From positions 1 to 5,679 of the forward strand of contig DRKK01000236.1 in NCBI GenBank assembly GCA_011051815.1: DNA of 5,679 nucleotides, written 5' to 3'. The stretch comes from Sphingomonadales bacterium. GTDB lineage: Bacteria > Pseudomonadota > Alphaproteobacteria > Sphingomonadales > Emcibacteraceae. The position numbers and the translations under genes are program-made. Positions within the stretch are counted from its first letter, which is position 1. Each line of letters begins with the position of its first letter. The notes under the pieces were generated by a model. It was not told the DNA's origin, searched no databases, and saw only the letters and a list, made by a program, of their open reading frames with translations. Positions 1-5,349 of this stretch are shown in pieces.

Positions 1-1
1 G

Positions 2-409
2 GGGGCCTGTGTGATCCTGTTTGCCTCTGATTATATTCGCGAGATGCAGGCCCTTGGCGTTCAGTTTGACATTACCGAATTTGACTGTCTTGATCAGTTG
101 TTGGATTTAATTGCGTCCGGGGAAATCACCCATCATATGCCCGGCGCCCATCCGCCCTATCATCTGGTGATCAGGCCGCATCCAAAGGATACGCCGGGTA
201 AATATGATGAATATATCGCGCGGACTTGTGAGAATTTAACTATCGTGATCGATGACAGGGGGGCCGGGAGCGATGCGGTGCGGGCGTCTCATATGGTGGC
301 GGGCCACGGGTCGTCCTTGATGACGGAGGCTCGGGCCTTGTCAGTTCCGGTACTGGAATTGGAGCCGATTGTCAGGTGTCGTAAAGACCCTGAAAAAACG
401 CCCGCATAA
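2..409 (+). CDS. C-terminal fragment of a probable GT-B-fold sugar-nucleotide or glycan enzyme (5' truncated)
   Basis: The reading frame is open to the left edge of the window, so the true start lies outside; the GTG at 11 is probably internal. About 135 C-terminal residues remain. Seen: a segment LVIRPHPKDTPGKYDEY followed about 40 residues later by HMVAGHGSSLMTEARALSVP. An 'RPHP' strand followed by a G-H-G-S-S-x-x-x-E-A-x-x-x-x-x-P loop resembles the C-terminal nucleotide-binding half of GT-B-fold proteins such as UDP-GlcNAc 2-epimerase-like, CDP-glycerol transferase-like and surface-polysaccharide enzymes. Beside flagellin genes, such enzymes often belong to nonulosonic-acid synthesis or flagellin glycosylation, but that role is inferred from position only. 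The last 38 bases overlap the convergent acetyltransferase gene. Exact family and substrate cannot be assigned from this fragment. Confidence 0.6.
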   Translation, partial: GACVILFASDYIREMQALGVQFDITEFDCLDQLLDLIASGEITHHMPGAHPPYHLVIRPHPKDTPGKYDEYIARTCENLTIVIDDRGAGSDAVRASHMVAGHGSSLMTEARALSVPVLELEPIVRCRKDPEKTPA

Positions 410-1067
410 TTTCAGTTTTATTCTCTGTTGACTTTGTGGTCATCAGGTCGCCAATGGAGCTGGTGCAAATATTGCCGCCCCGTTTTGTTTGCAGATCAAA
501 AAAACGGTCGGCGGTAATAGAATAGGTGGCGGTGTCATATTTTTCGCCGTTTCGGATGCCGTAATCTTGATTATAGCCGTCAAGTTGATAACCAATAAGC
601 TCCAGACTGTTCATCCATTGCCAAAGCCCTGCATGCTGACCACCGCTGATCCGTTGGAGGTTAAGGCGGTCAAAACCGTGTTTGGTCAGCAAGGCAACGG
701 ATTCCAGCGCGGCCCCTTTGATGCTGCGGTCGCCGAAGACGATGCTCAATTCGGCGGACCGTAAGCTGTGATTGATATATTTCAGGCAAACCACACCGAT
801 ATGACGGCCACTTTCCTTGCCAAGAACCACCAATAGCAGGGAAGTGGGATCGGCCATCTCCGCCGCAACGATTTCGGCCTGTTGGGCCTTATTGACGGGA
901 AAGACGCCGTGAACCAGATATTGGGTGGTGACGGGGTCATTGAACCAGCTATGCCAATGGCCCTGCATCACGTCCTTTTCAATATCCGGCTGGCGCAGGA
1001 TGACAAGCTCCCCCTCCAGAAAAATATCGTCCTTTTGTGGCCAGTGGTCTGTCATGCGGTCTGTCAT
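372..1067 (-). CDS. GNAT-family N-acetyltransferase, last gene of the flagellin unit
   Basis: A 231-residue protein with the layout of RimJ/RimL- or PseH-type GNAT acetyltransferases, which move an acetyl group from acetyl-CoA to an amine on a protein or amino-sugar. Seen: an opening strand LVILRQPDIE (residues 21-30), the WFNDPVTTQYL block (41-51) that matches the family's 'WLNDPxVTRYL', a GVVCLKYI strand (91-98), and a C-terminal block with ELSIVFGD, a helix, LNLQRISGG and a final 'LIGY' turn (106-160). The acetyl-CoA loop is degenerate: RSIKGAA (114-120) in place of R/Q-x-x-G-x-G/A. After the domain (about residue 190) there is a roughly 40-residue hydrophilic tail that I cannot match to anything. 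It starts 61 bp after the upstream flagellin gene with no terminator between, so cotranscription is likely. Modification of flagellin or its glycan precursor is inferred from position. The start has only a weak ribosome site; a second in-frame ATG is at 1055. Confidence 0.8.
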   Translation of the reverse strand: MTDRMTDHWPQKDDIFLEGELVILRQPDIEKDVMQGHWHSWFNDPVTTQYLVHGVFPVNKAQQAEIVAAEMADPTSLLLVVLGKESGRHIGVVCLKYINHSLRSAELSIVFGDRSIKGAALESVALLTKHGFDRLNLQRISGGQHAGLWQWMNSLELIGYQLDGYNQDYGIRNGEKYDTATYSITADRFFDLQTKRGGNICTSSIGDLMTTKSTENKTEIMRAFFQGLYDT

Positions 1068-1128
1068 GATGTTTATCCAATATGGGTCAAGACCTCAAAT
1101 GTACCACAGACACATAAAAAGAAAAGAC

Positions 1129-1959
1129 CTAACCACCAAAGATGCTCAGGATGGATTGCGGGGCCTGATTGGCAATGGACAGGGCCTGTATGCCCAGCTG
1201 TTGCTTTACTTGCAACGCCTGCAGGTTAGCACTTTCCTTGGCCATATTGGCATCCACCAGATTACCGATGCCGATCTCAATGGTATCGGCAATCTTGTCG
1301 GCAAAGACCCGTTGGGATTCCAGTGATTTGCCCCCGGCGCCAAGCTTGGTTAGGGACGCACTCACCGCCGCAAGCGATGTGGATACATCCGCCAATGCCG
1401 CTGAGGCCAGTGCTTGCGTTGAAATGCCCTGCGCCGCAGTAATGGATATATTGCCGCCGCCTAATGTCAGATTCTGATGGGCGATGGAAATGGTCTGGGT
1501 GGCACTGGGGTTGGTGATGGCTACGATGGCATCTGTGCCCCCGTCCAAAAGGTTAGTGCCGTTAAACTCGGCATTATTGACAATGATGGATATCTGATCC
1601 CGCAAGGCCTGAAAATCTTCATTTAACGCACTTCGGCTGGTGGCGTCCAGTCCGGCATCGGCCGCTGCGACGGCTTTGCCCTTCATTTCAATGAGCAGGT
1701 CAGAGATGGCTCCCGCCGCTGCCAGTGCAATATCGGCGGTACTGATTGACCGGTCCAGGCTTTGCTTGACCGCGCTATAGCCCTTCAGGTCGGCCCGTAA
1801 TTTCTGGGCGATTGAGAATATGGCGGCATTGTCTTTTGCCGATGAAACCCTTAGGCCGGGGTTGATACGAGTCTGGGTTGTTTCCAGCTCACGTGTCGAT
1901 TTATTCAGGTTAAAGAGGGCCGACAGAGCCGTTGAATTGGTATTGACAGAAAAAGCCAT
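1129..1959 (-). CDS. fliC: flagellin, second copy of a tandem pair
   Basis: Flagellin, the filament subunit exported by the flagellar type III system. It has 276 residues, short for the family and typical of alphaproteobacterial flagellins that carry little beyond D0/D1. Seen: N-terminal MAFSVNTNSTALSAL, the conserved AKDNAAIFSIAQKLRADL stretch (41-58), FNGTNLLDGG (132-141), and the C-terminal QLGIQALSIANQAPQSIL (254-271). A hand alignment with the neighbouring flagellin gives about 41 differences in 276 positions (about 85% identity), most densely in residues 171-205. The start chosen is the ATG at 1959, which gives the canonical N terminus and the same length as its paralogue; an in-frame ATG at 2013 would add 18 non-flagellin residues. 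Odd points: proline at residue 34 (RINPGL) where its paralogue and most flagellins have Thr/Ser, and a weak ribosome site compared with its partner. No sigma-54 promoter was found directly upstream, so it probably relies on readthrough from the upstream copy. Confidence 0.96.
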   Translation of the reverse strand: MAFSVNTNSTALSALFNLNKSTRELETTQTRINPGLRVSSAKDNAAIFSIAQKLRADLKGYSAVKQSLDRSISTADIALAAAGAISDLLIEMKGKAVAAADAGLDATSRSALNEDFQALRDQISIIVNNAEFNGTNLLDGGTDAIVAITNPSATQTISIAHQNLTLGGGNISITAAQGISTQALASAALADVSTSLAAVSASLTKLGAGGKSLESQRVFADKIADTIEIGIGNLVDANMAKESANLQALQVKQQLGIQALSIANQAPQSILSIFGG

Positions 1960-1972
1960 TTTATTAATCCAC

Positions 1973-2023
1973 TTAGAAGATTTTTCCTGTAAATGCTGTC
2001 CGGAGGATGCCATGCGATGGCAT
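1973..2023 (-). CDS. possible 16-codon leader ORF upstream of the second flagellin gene (speculative)
   Basis: Inside the 52-base inverted repeat, the minus strand carries GGAGG (2035-2031), a seven-base gap, then ATG at 2023. This opens 16 codons (MPSHGILRTAFTGKIF) ending in TAA at 1975-1973, 13 bases before the flagellin ATG at 1959. The ribosome-site match and spacing are better than those of the flagellin gene itself. The frame differs from that of the flagellin gene. If translated, a ribosome here would disrupt the hairpin, as in leader-peptide control. The peptide has no recognisable motif, and the GGAGG would be paired in the folded hairpin. Chance occurrence is quite possible. Confidence 0.2.
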   Translation of the reverse strand: MPSHGILRTAFTGKIF

Positions 2024-2044
2024 TTGGCATCCTCCGGACCGCAT
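1993..2044. repeat. strong 52-base inverted repeat between the two flagellin genes
   Basis: The arms 1998-2012 and 2025-2039 are perfect 15-base reverse complements (GTCCGGAGGATGCCA against TGGCATCCTCCGGAC) around a 12-base loop. After one mismatch (1997/2040), four more pairs form (1993-1996 with 2041-2044), so 19 of 20 positions pair. A competing smaller hairpin, ATGCCAT-GCG-ATGGCAT (2007-2023), uses the same left arm, so the two folds exclude each other. It lies in the 121-bp gap between the flagellin genes, 37 bases after the first copy's stop and 33 bases before the second copy's start. On the transcribed strand no T-run follows, so it is not a canonical terminator. An mRNA-processing or stability element, or a brake on the downstream copy, is more likely. 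Confidence 0.85.
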
Positions 2045-2080
2045 GTTACGTTTCAGAATGCACGCGAAGGTTATTTATAA

Positions 2081-2911
2081 TTATCCGCCGAACAGACTCA
2101 ATATTGATTGCGGGGCCTGATTGGCGATGGAGAGAGCCTGAATACCCAACTGCTGTTTCACCTGCAGGGATTGCAAATTGGCGCTTTCCTTGGCCATATT
2201 GGCGTCCACCAGATTGCCGATGCCCACCTCAATGGTATCAGAAATTTTATCGGCAAAGGTTCGTTGAGATTCCAGCGATTTACCGCCAGCGCCAAGTTTG
2301 GTCAGAACCGCATTAACCAATGCCAGCGAATTATCAATATCTGTCAAGGCCGTTGCCGCAAGGGTCTGGGTCGTAATTGTCTGCGCCGCTGTAATGGTGA
2401 CATTACCGCCGCCCAGTGTCAGATTCTGATGAGCGATGGTAATGGTCTGGGTTGCATTGGGATTGGTAATTGCCACAATGGCATCCGTACCACCATCAAT
2501 CAGATTGGTTCCGTTGAATTCCGCATTGGCCACAATGATGGTAATCTGGTCCCGCAGGGCCTGAAAATCCTCATTCAGGGCTGTTCGGCTGGTGGGGTCA
2601 AGACCCGCATCAGCGGCGGCCACGGATTTTTCCTTCATTTCAATGAGCAGATCCGATATGGCACCCGCGGCGGCAAGGGCGATGTCGGTGGTGCTGATGG
2701 ACCGGTCCAGGCTTTGTTTAACCGCACTATAACCTCTCAGGTCCGCGCGCAGTTTCTGGGCGATAGAGAAAATCGCGGCATTGTCTTTTGCCGTTGAAAT
2801 TTTCAGGCCGGTATTAATACGCGTCTGGGTTTGTTCCAGATCTCTGGTTGTATTGTTCAAGTTTAACAGCGCTGACAGGGCACTGGCATTTGTATTAACT
2901 GAGAAAGCCAT
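2081..2911 (-). CDS. fliC: flagellin, promoter-proximal copy of a tandem pair
   Basis: Flagellin filament subunit of 276 residues, the first gene after the sigma-54 promoter. Seen: N-terminal MAFSVNTNASALSALLNLN, the usual RINTGLKIS turn (31-39), AKDNAAIFSIAQKLRADL (41-58), a short variable centre that is rich in Thr/Ala (about 171-205), and the C-terminal D0 helix ending LGIQALSIANQAPQSILSL. There is no large D2/D3 insert. The start is well supported: GGAAGGAG lies six bases before the ATG, a much stronger ribosome site than that of the downstream copy. Its position next to a near-consensus promoter and its strong ribosome site suggest that this is the major flagellin, which is inference. 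It shares about 85% protein identity with the next gene, pointing to a tandem duplication. Any FlaF/FlbT flagellin regulators lie outside the window. Confidence 0.97.
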   Translation of the reverse strand: MAFSVNTNASALSALLNLNNTTRDLEQTQTRINTGLKISTAKDNAAIFSIAQKLRADLRGYSAVKQSLDRSISTTDIALAAAGAISDLLIEMKEKSVAAADAGLDPTSRTALNEDFQALRDQITIIVANAEFNGTNLIDGGTDAIVAITNPNATQTITIAHQNLTLGGGNVTITAAQTITTQTLAATALTDIDNSLALVNAVLTKLGAGGKSLESQRTFADKISDTIEVGIGNLVDANMAKESANLQSLQVKQQLGIQALSIANQAPQSILSLFGG

Positions 2912-2982
2912 TCCGCTCTCCTTCCTTGTGTTGCATTCTGAACATGTCGTATCCCAATTCCGGAATAAACTGAATCTTAATA

Positions 2983-2998
2983 TGCAAAGGGTGTGCCA
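2983..2998 (-). promoter_or_regulatory. sigma-54 (-24/-12) promoter of the flagellin unit
   Basis: Read on the minus strand the site is TGGCACACCCTTTGCA, an exact match to the core TGGCAC-N5-TTGCA recognised by sigma-54 (RpoN). The -12 GC is at 2985-2984, so transcription should start near 2972, leaving a leader of about 60 bases before the flagellin ATG at 2911. Sigma-54 control of late flagellar genes is well known in Caulobacter-type alphaproteobacteria and needs an enhancer-binding activator such as FlbD. Confidence 0.9.
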
Positions 2999-3012
2999 AT
3001 TATTTTTCTATG

Positions 3013-3026
3013 TAACTTGTTGAAAT
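3013..3026. promoter_or_regulatory. candidate IHF site upstream of the flagellin promoter
   Basis: TAACTTGTTGAAAT matches the IHF core YAA-N4-TTGATW except for one base, and an AT-rich stretch (2999-3012) adjoins it. It lies 14 bp upstream of the sigma-54 -24 element, between the promoter and the enhancer-like dyad. That is where IHF bends DNA in Caulobacter sigma-54 flagellar promoters. IHF consensus matches are common in AT-rich DNA, so this rests mainly on position. Confidence 0.45.
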
Positions 3027-3090
3027 ATAAGAATTATTTTTTGCATCATGTTGTCGGAAAAATCAGGGTGGAAGATTCTGCCATATGGGC

Positions 3091-3103
3091 GGCAAAGCTT
3101 GCA
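3091..3103. promoter_or_regulatory. enhancer-like dyad (possible FlbD/ftr-type site) of the flagellin promoter
   Basis: GGCAAAGCTTGCA contains the dyad GCAA-N3-TTGC. On the minus strand it reads TGCAAGCTTTGCC, which shares GCAAG-N2-TTGCC (10 of 10 fixed bases) with the dyad upstream of flgI. Its centre is about 112 bp upstream of the -12 element, a normal distance for a sigma-54 activator site. Further TGCC/GGCA half-sites surround it, including TCTGCC (3077-3082) pairing with GGCAGA (3109-3114). Resemblance to Caulobacter ftr elements is from memory of the family, not a search. Confidence 0.45.
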
Positions 3104-3135
3104 CATTGGGCAGAGATCAGATGTTGCCAAGATAC

Positions 3136-3158
3136 AAAAAAAGGAGCCGAAGCTCCTT
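3136..3158 (-). terminator. intrinsic terminator of the flgI-flgJ-flgN operon
   Basis: On the minus strand the sequence is AAGGAGC-TTCG-GCTCCTT followed directly by TTTTT: a perfect 7-bp stem closed by an extra-stable UUCG tetraloop, then the U-run. It begins 23 bases after the flgN-like stop codon at 3182. It separates the basal-body operon from the flagellin unit, supporting a separate promoter for the flagellins. Confidence 0.92.
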
Positions 3159-3181
3159 GATTAAAGTGAGTGGAATTTATG

Positions 3182-3628
3182 TTAGATGGTTTGATTTAGG
3201 GTGATTGATGTGGGGTGCTTATTGGTTGATTTCGACCCGTCAGCACCATACCGGTTGGCTTGATTCTGTCTTTTGACAACCTCATCGCTGATGGTTTTAA
3301 TCATATTTTCGGAAATTGTTTTCAGGGCTTTGATCAGTCTTGTATGACGGGTCAGAACAGATTGAAATAGCCGGGATTCCTGCTTAAGCTGGCGAATTGC
3401 CGGACCATTACCGCTGCCAAGCAATCCCCCCCGATTTTTTAAATCTGCCATTTCTTTCTGGTAGCTGGCCATGAGCTGGTTTTTCAGCGGTAAAAACTTT
3501 TCAAGTTCTTTGGGGCGGTTTGTTTTAAGCAGCTTGGTTTCTTCTGTAATCACACGGGTAAGGTCTTTGATCGTATTGATCAGCGGGTCAAGATTTTCCG
3601 TATTTTCAGATAAGGGATTATTTGACAT
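3182..3628 (-). CDS. flgN: FlgN-like (FlbY-type) flagellar export chaperone
   Basis: A 148-residue, highly charged, almost wholly helical protein with no signal peptide. Seen: one long helical region with heptad-like spacing (about 12-67), a short Gly-rich break (68-75), a second helix (about 77-125), and a Ser/Thr/Asn-rich tail after RYGADG (126-131). Length, two-helix coiled-coil layout and position next to flgI and the rod protein fit the FlgN family, annotated as FlbY in some alphaproteobacteria. FlgN binds hook-associated proteins (FlgK, FlgL) in the cytoplasm before export. The assignment leans on synteny as much as on sequence, since FlgN homologues diverge strongly. The ATG overlaps the end of the flgJ-like gene by 11 bases and has a weak ribosome site, so translational coupling is likely. 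It is the last gene of the operon. Confidence 0.75.
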   Translation of the reverse strand: MSNNPLSENTENLDPLINTIKDLTRVITEETKLLKTNRPKELEKFLPLKNQLMASYQKEMADLKNRGGLLGSGNGPAIRQLKQESRLFQSVLTRHTRLIKALKTISENMIKTISDEVVKRQNQANRYGADGSKSTNKHPTSITLNQTI

Positions 3629-3959
3629 TTGCGGGCTCTGCTTCCTGTGTTTTTAAAATTTCCCGGTAAACGGAATCGGATAGCCCGATGCCGCCGTTAC
3701 GGGAGATCTGATTGGCAATTTCTTCGCTGAGAACATCCTGGAAAACTTCCTCTGCCTGACCGCCGCCAAAGGGACCGTCGGATTTGATCCCCATGGACAT
3801 GCTTTTCAGGATTTGAGACAGAAAAACGGCCTCAAAAGTTGTTGCGGTTTCCCGGGCCTTTTTCTCAAAGGCCGTTTGCGATTGATCTTGTTTAGGCCCA
3901 ACATTATCCTGTGTGCGGACCTGTGCCTGCGGTGGTATGTTGAGGAAATTCATATCCAT
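3618..3959 (-). CDS. flgJ: FlgJ-type rod-binding protein (rod-binding domain only)
   Basis: A protein of 113 residues matching the N-terminal rod-binding domain of FlgJ, which assists assembly of the flagellar rod in the periplasm. Seen: a helix with TATTFEAVFLSQILKSM, a DGPFGGGQAEE turn and helix, and IANQISRNGGIGLSDSVYRE near the C terminus, all hallmark segments of the family. The peptidoglycan-hydrolase half of enterobacterial FlgJ is absent, as is normal in alphaproteobacteria, where a separate enzyme opens the wall. Start choice: the flgI stop TGA overlaps this ATG by one base (TGATG), and GAGGT sits six bases upstream. An in-frame GTG at 3962 would add one residue but lies only three bases from GAGGT. 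Its 3' end overlaps the flgN-like gene by 11 bases. Confidence 0.9.
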   Translation of the reverse strand: MDMNFLNIPPQAQVRTQDNVGPKQDQSQTAFEKKARETATTFEAVFLSQILKSMSMGIKSDGPFGGGQAEEVFQDVLSEEIANQISRNGGIGLSDSVYREILKTQEAEPANVK

Positions 3960-5086
3960 CACATCACCTCTATTTCCGCATGCAGCGCGCCGGATACTTT
4001 CAGGGCCTGAAGAATGGCGATCATATCCCGGGGGCCGATACCTAGAGCATTTAGGCCATCGACCAGATCCTGAAGATTAACCCCCGGTTTCAGGACAGCG
4101 AATTTCTTGCCCTGTCCATCATCAACTTCGACATCGGTGCGGGGGACCACTGCGGTATTCCCGCCGCCCAATGGATTGGGCTGGGATACTTGCGGGGTTT
4201 CAGAAACCCGAATGGTCAAGTTGCCCTGGGCAATGGCGACTTCACTGACTCGGACCTCATTGCCAATCACAATGATTCCGGAGCGTTCATCCACCACGAC
4301 TTTGGCTTTTTGATCTGGCTGGACATAAATCTGTTCTATATCGGTCATTAGATTGACCATATTGTTGGTATAGGCCTCGGGCTTGATGACCAGGACCGTT
4401 GCCGGGTCGATGGCCATGGCGGTTTTGGTGCCCATTTTCTTGTTGATGGCTTCGGCAATGCGGTGTGAGGTTGTAAAGTCCTGATTGCGCAGGGAAAGAT
4501 GGATTTCTTTCTTGGTGAGCATGGAATAACGGACTTCTTTTTCCACAATGCCGCCATTTGGAATGCGACCTGCTGTCGGAACTCCCTGTGTCACACTGGA
4601 CGCCGTGCCACCGGCGGAGAAACCGGATACTTGAATGGAACCCTGTGCCACCGCATAGACTTCACCATCCGCGCCCTTGAGGGGGGTTACGATCAGGGTG
4701 CCGCCGCGCAGATTTTCCGCATCCCCAATGGAGCTGACACTGATGTCAAGGCGGGTTCCGGCCCGGGCAAAGGCGGGCAGGCTGGCGGTGACCATAACGG
4801 CGGCGACATTTTCACCCTTTTGCAGGGTGCCTCTGGTATTACCCCCGAGCCGTTCCAGCATGGCGGTGATGCTTTGTTCGGTATAGGGGGCGTTGCGGAG
4901 TGTGTCTCCGGTGCCATTCAGACCAACGACAAGTCCGTAACCGATCAACTGGTTTTCCCGGACACCCTCAATGACCACAAGGTCTTTGATGCGCGAGGCA
5001 GCCTGAGCAGGCAGGATATTTCCTGCTGCCATGAGGGTCATCACCACAAAGGTAATCAGCTTTTTTATCCGGGACTTCTGCCGCAT
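3959..5086 (-). CDS. flgI: flagellar P-ring protein FlgI
   Basis: A 375-residue FlgI, the subunit of the P-ring that surrounds the rod in the peptidoglycan layer. Seen: a Sec signal peptide with basic start (RQKSRIKK), hydrophobic core (about 10-25) and AQA cleavage site (probable cut after residue 29). It is followed by RIKDLVVIEGVRENQLIGYG (32-51), LNGTGD (56-61), QVSGFSAGG (152-160), VTQGVPTAGRIPNGG (165-179) and the RVSETPQVSQPNP segment near residue 300. All are strongly conserved in the family, and length is as expected. The ATG at 5086 gives the full signal peptide; its ribosome site (CGGA, six bases away) is modest. First gene of the operon with flgJ and flgN, and divergent from fliX, an order shared with Caulobacter. 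A sigma-54-like promoter lies about 47 bp upstream. Confidence 0.97.
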   Translation of the reverse strand: MRQKSRIKKLITFVVMTLMAAGNILPAQAASRIKDLVVIEGVRENQLIGYGLVVGLNGTGDTLRNAPYTEQSITAMLERLGGNTRGTLQKGENVAAVMVTASLPAFARAGTRLDISVSSIGDAENLRGGTLIVTPLKGADGEVYAVAQGSIQVSGFSAGGTASSVTQGVPTAGRIPNGGIVEKEVRYSMLTKKEIHLSLRNQDFTTSHRIAEAINKKMGTKTAMAIDPATVLVIKPEAYTNNMVNLMTDIEQIYVQPDQKAKVVVDERSGIIVIGNEVRVSEVAIAQGNLTIRVSETPQVSQPNPLGGGNTAVVPRTDVEVDDGQGKKFAVLKPGVNLQDLVDGLNALGIGPRDMIAILQALKVSGALHAEIEVM

Positions 5087-5132
5087 ATTAATTCCGTTTC
5101 AGAAAATTGTCATTATCTCTCAGGTCTTGTTA

Positions 5133-5148
5133 TGCGAAATTCATGCCA
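5133..5148 (-). promoter_or_regulatory. candidate sigma-54 promoter of the flgI operon
   Basis: On the minus strand the site reads TGGCATGAATTTCGCA. It has the essential GG and GC pairs at correct spacing and differs from TGGCAC-N5-TTGCA at two less critical bases. Transcription would start near 5122, about 36 bases before the flgI ATG. It is weaker than the flagellin promoter, but the upstream IHF-like site and dyad repeat the same arrangement. Confidence 0.65.
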
Positions 5149-5173
5149 ATAGGGCGGGAAATGAATAAAAAAA

Positions 5174-5186
5174 TAACACTTTGTTT
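5174..5186. promoter_or_regulatory. candidate IHF site in the flgI-fliX intergenic region
   Basis: TAACACTTTGTTT matches YAA-N4-TTGATW with one mismatch, with an A-rich tract (5163-5173) alongside. It lies about 25 bp upstream of the flgI -24 element and has the same orientation as the candidate IHF site of the flagellin promoter. The match is modest and the region AT-rich, so support comes from the repeated layout. Confidence 0.35.
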
Positions 5187-5254
5187 TATAAGGCGTTTTC
5201 GAATCTTAGTGGTTAAGTGCGAATAGTAGTAGGTGGGATTTTTTTCCCGTTAGG

Positions 5255-5267
5255 GGCAATCCTTGCC
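5255..5267. promoter_or_regulatory. enhancer-like dyad between flgI and fliX (possible FlbD/ftr-type site)
   Basis: GGCAA-TCC-TTGCC is a perfect 5-bp dyad. On the minus strand it reads GGCAAGGATTGCC, sharing GCAAG-N2-TTGCC with the dyad upstream of the flagellin promoter. Its centre is about 126 bp upstream of the flgI -12 element and about 90 bp before the fliX ATG, so it could serve either direction. The 263-bp intergenic region otherwise shows no convincing CtrA pair (TTAA-N7-TTAA) or sigma-70 promoter for fliX. Confidence 0.45.
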
Positions 5268-5349
5268 GGGTAATAATGATAATTCCATCTATGAAGCCGT
5301 TGCTCAATCTGTTATTTATCGGGTCAGGATCAAACGGAAAGAGAATTTT

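Noticed and set aside
1068..1128. Terminator or promoter between the second flagellin and the acetyltransferase
   Set aside because: The minus strand has a T-rich stretch but no stem before it, and no -24/-12 or convincing -35/-10 pair is present.
1129..2013. Longer flagellin start at the ATG at 2013 (18 extra residues)
   Set aside because: The extra residues lie in the hairpin, are unlike any flagellin N terminus, and the GGAGG is 17 bases away. The ATG at 1959 gives the canonical MAFSVNTN start and the same length as the paralogue.
1993..2044. Intergenic inverted repeat as a rho-independent terminator
   Set aside because: On the transcribed (minus) strand the hairpin is followed by AGCATTTACAGG, with no U-run. 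The other strand is not a coding transcript here.
2108..2797. Long plus-strand open frame of 229 codons opposite the first flagellin
   Set aside because: It is an antisense shadow of a clear flagellin gene, with unconvincing composition and no ribosome site or family resemblance.
4499..5152. Plus-strand open frame of 217 codons opposite flgI
   Set aside because: It is an antisense shadow of flgI, and its product is low-complexity Gly/His-rich sequence with no known pattern.
5206..5227. CtrA-type site near TTAG/TTAA in the flgI-fliX region
   Set aside because: The half-sites do not have the TTAA-N7-TTAA spacing; only one half matches at any placement.
5235..5248. GGGA-T6-TCCC hairpin in the flgI-fliX intergenic region
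   Set aside because: The stem is only 4 bp around a T-run, too weak to be a terminator and not at the end of any gene.
5252..5267. Plus-strand sigma-54 promoter for fliX (AGGGGCAATCCTTGCC)
   Set aside because: The GG and GC pairs have correct spacing, but the -24 half is poor, and the same bases are better explained as the GGCAA-N3-TTGCC dyad shared with the flagellin promoter. FliX is an early-class gene in Caulobacter, not sigma-54 dependent.
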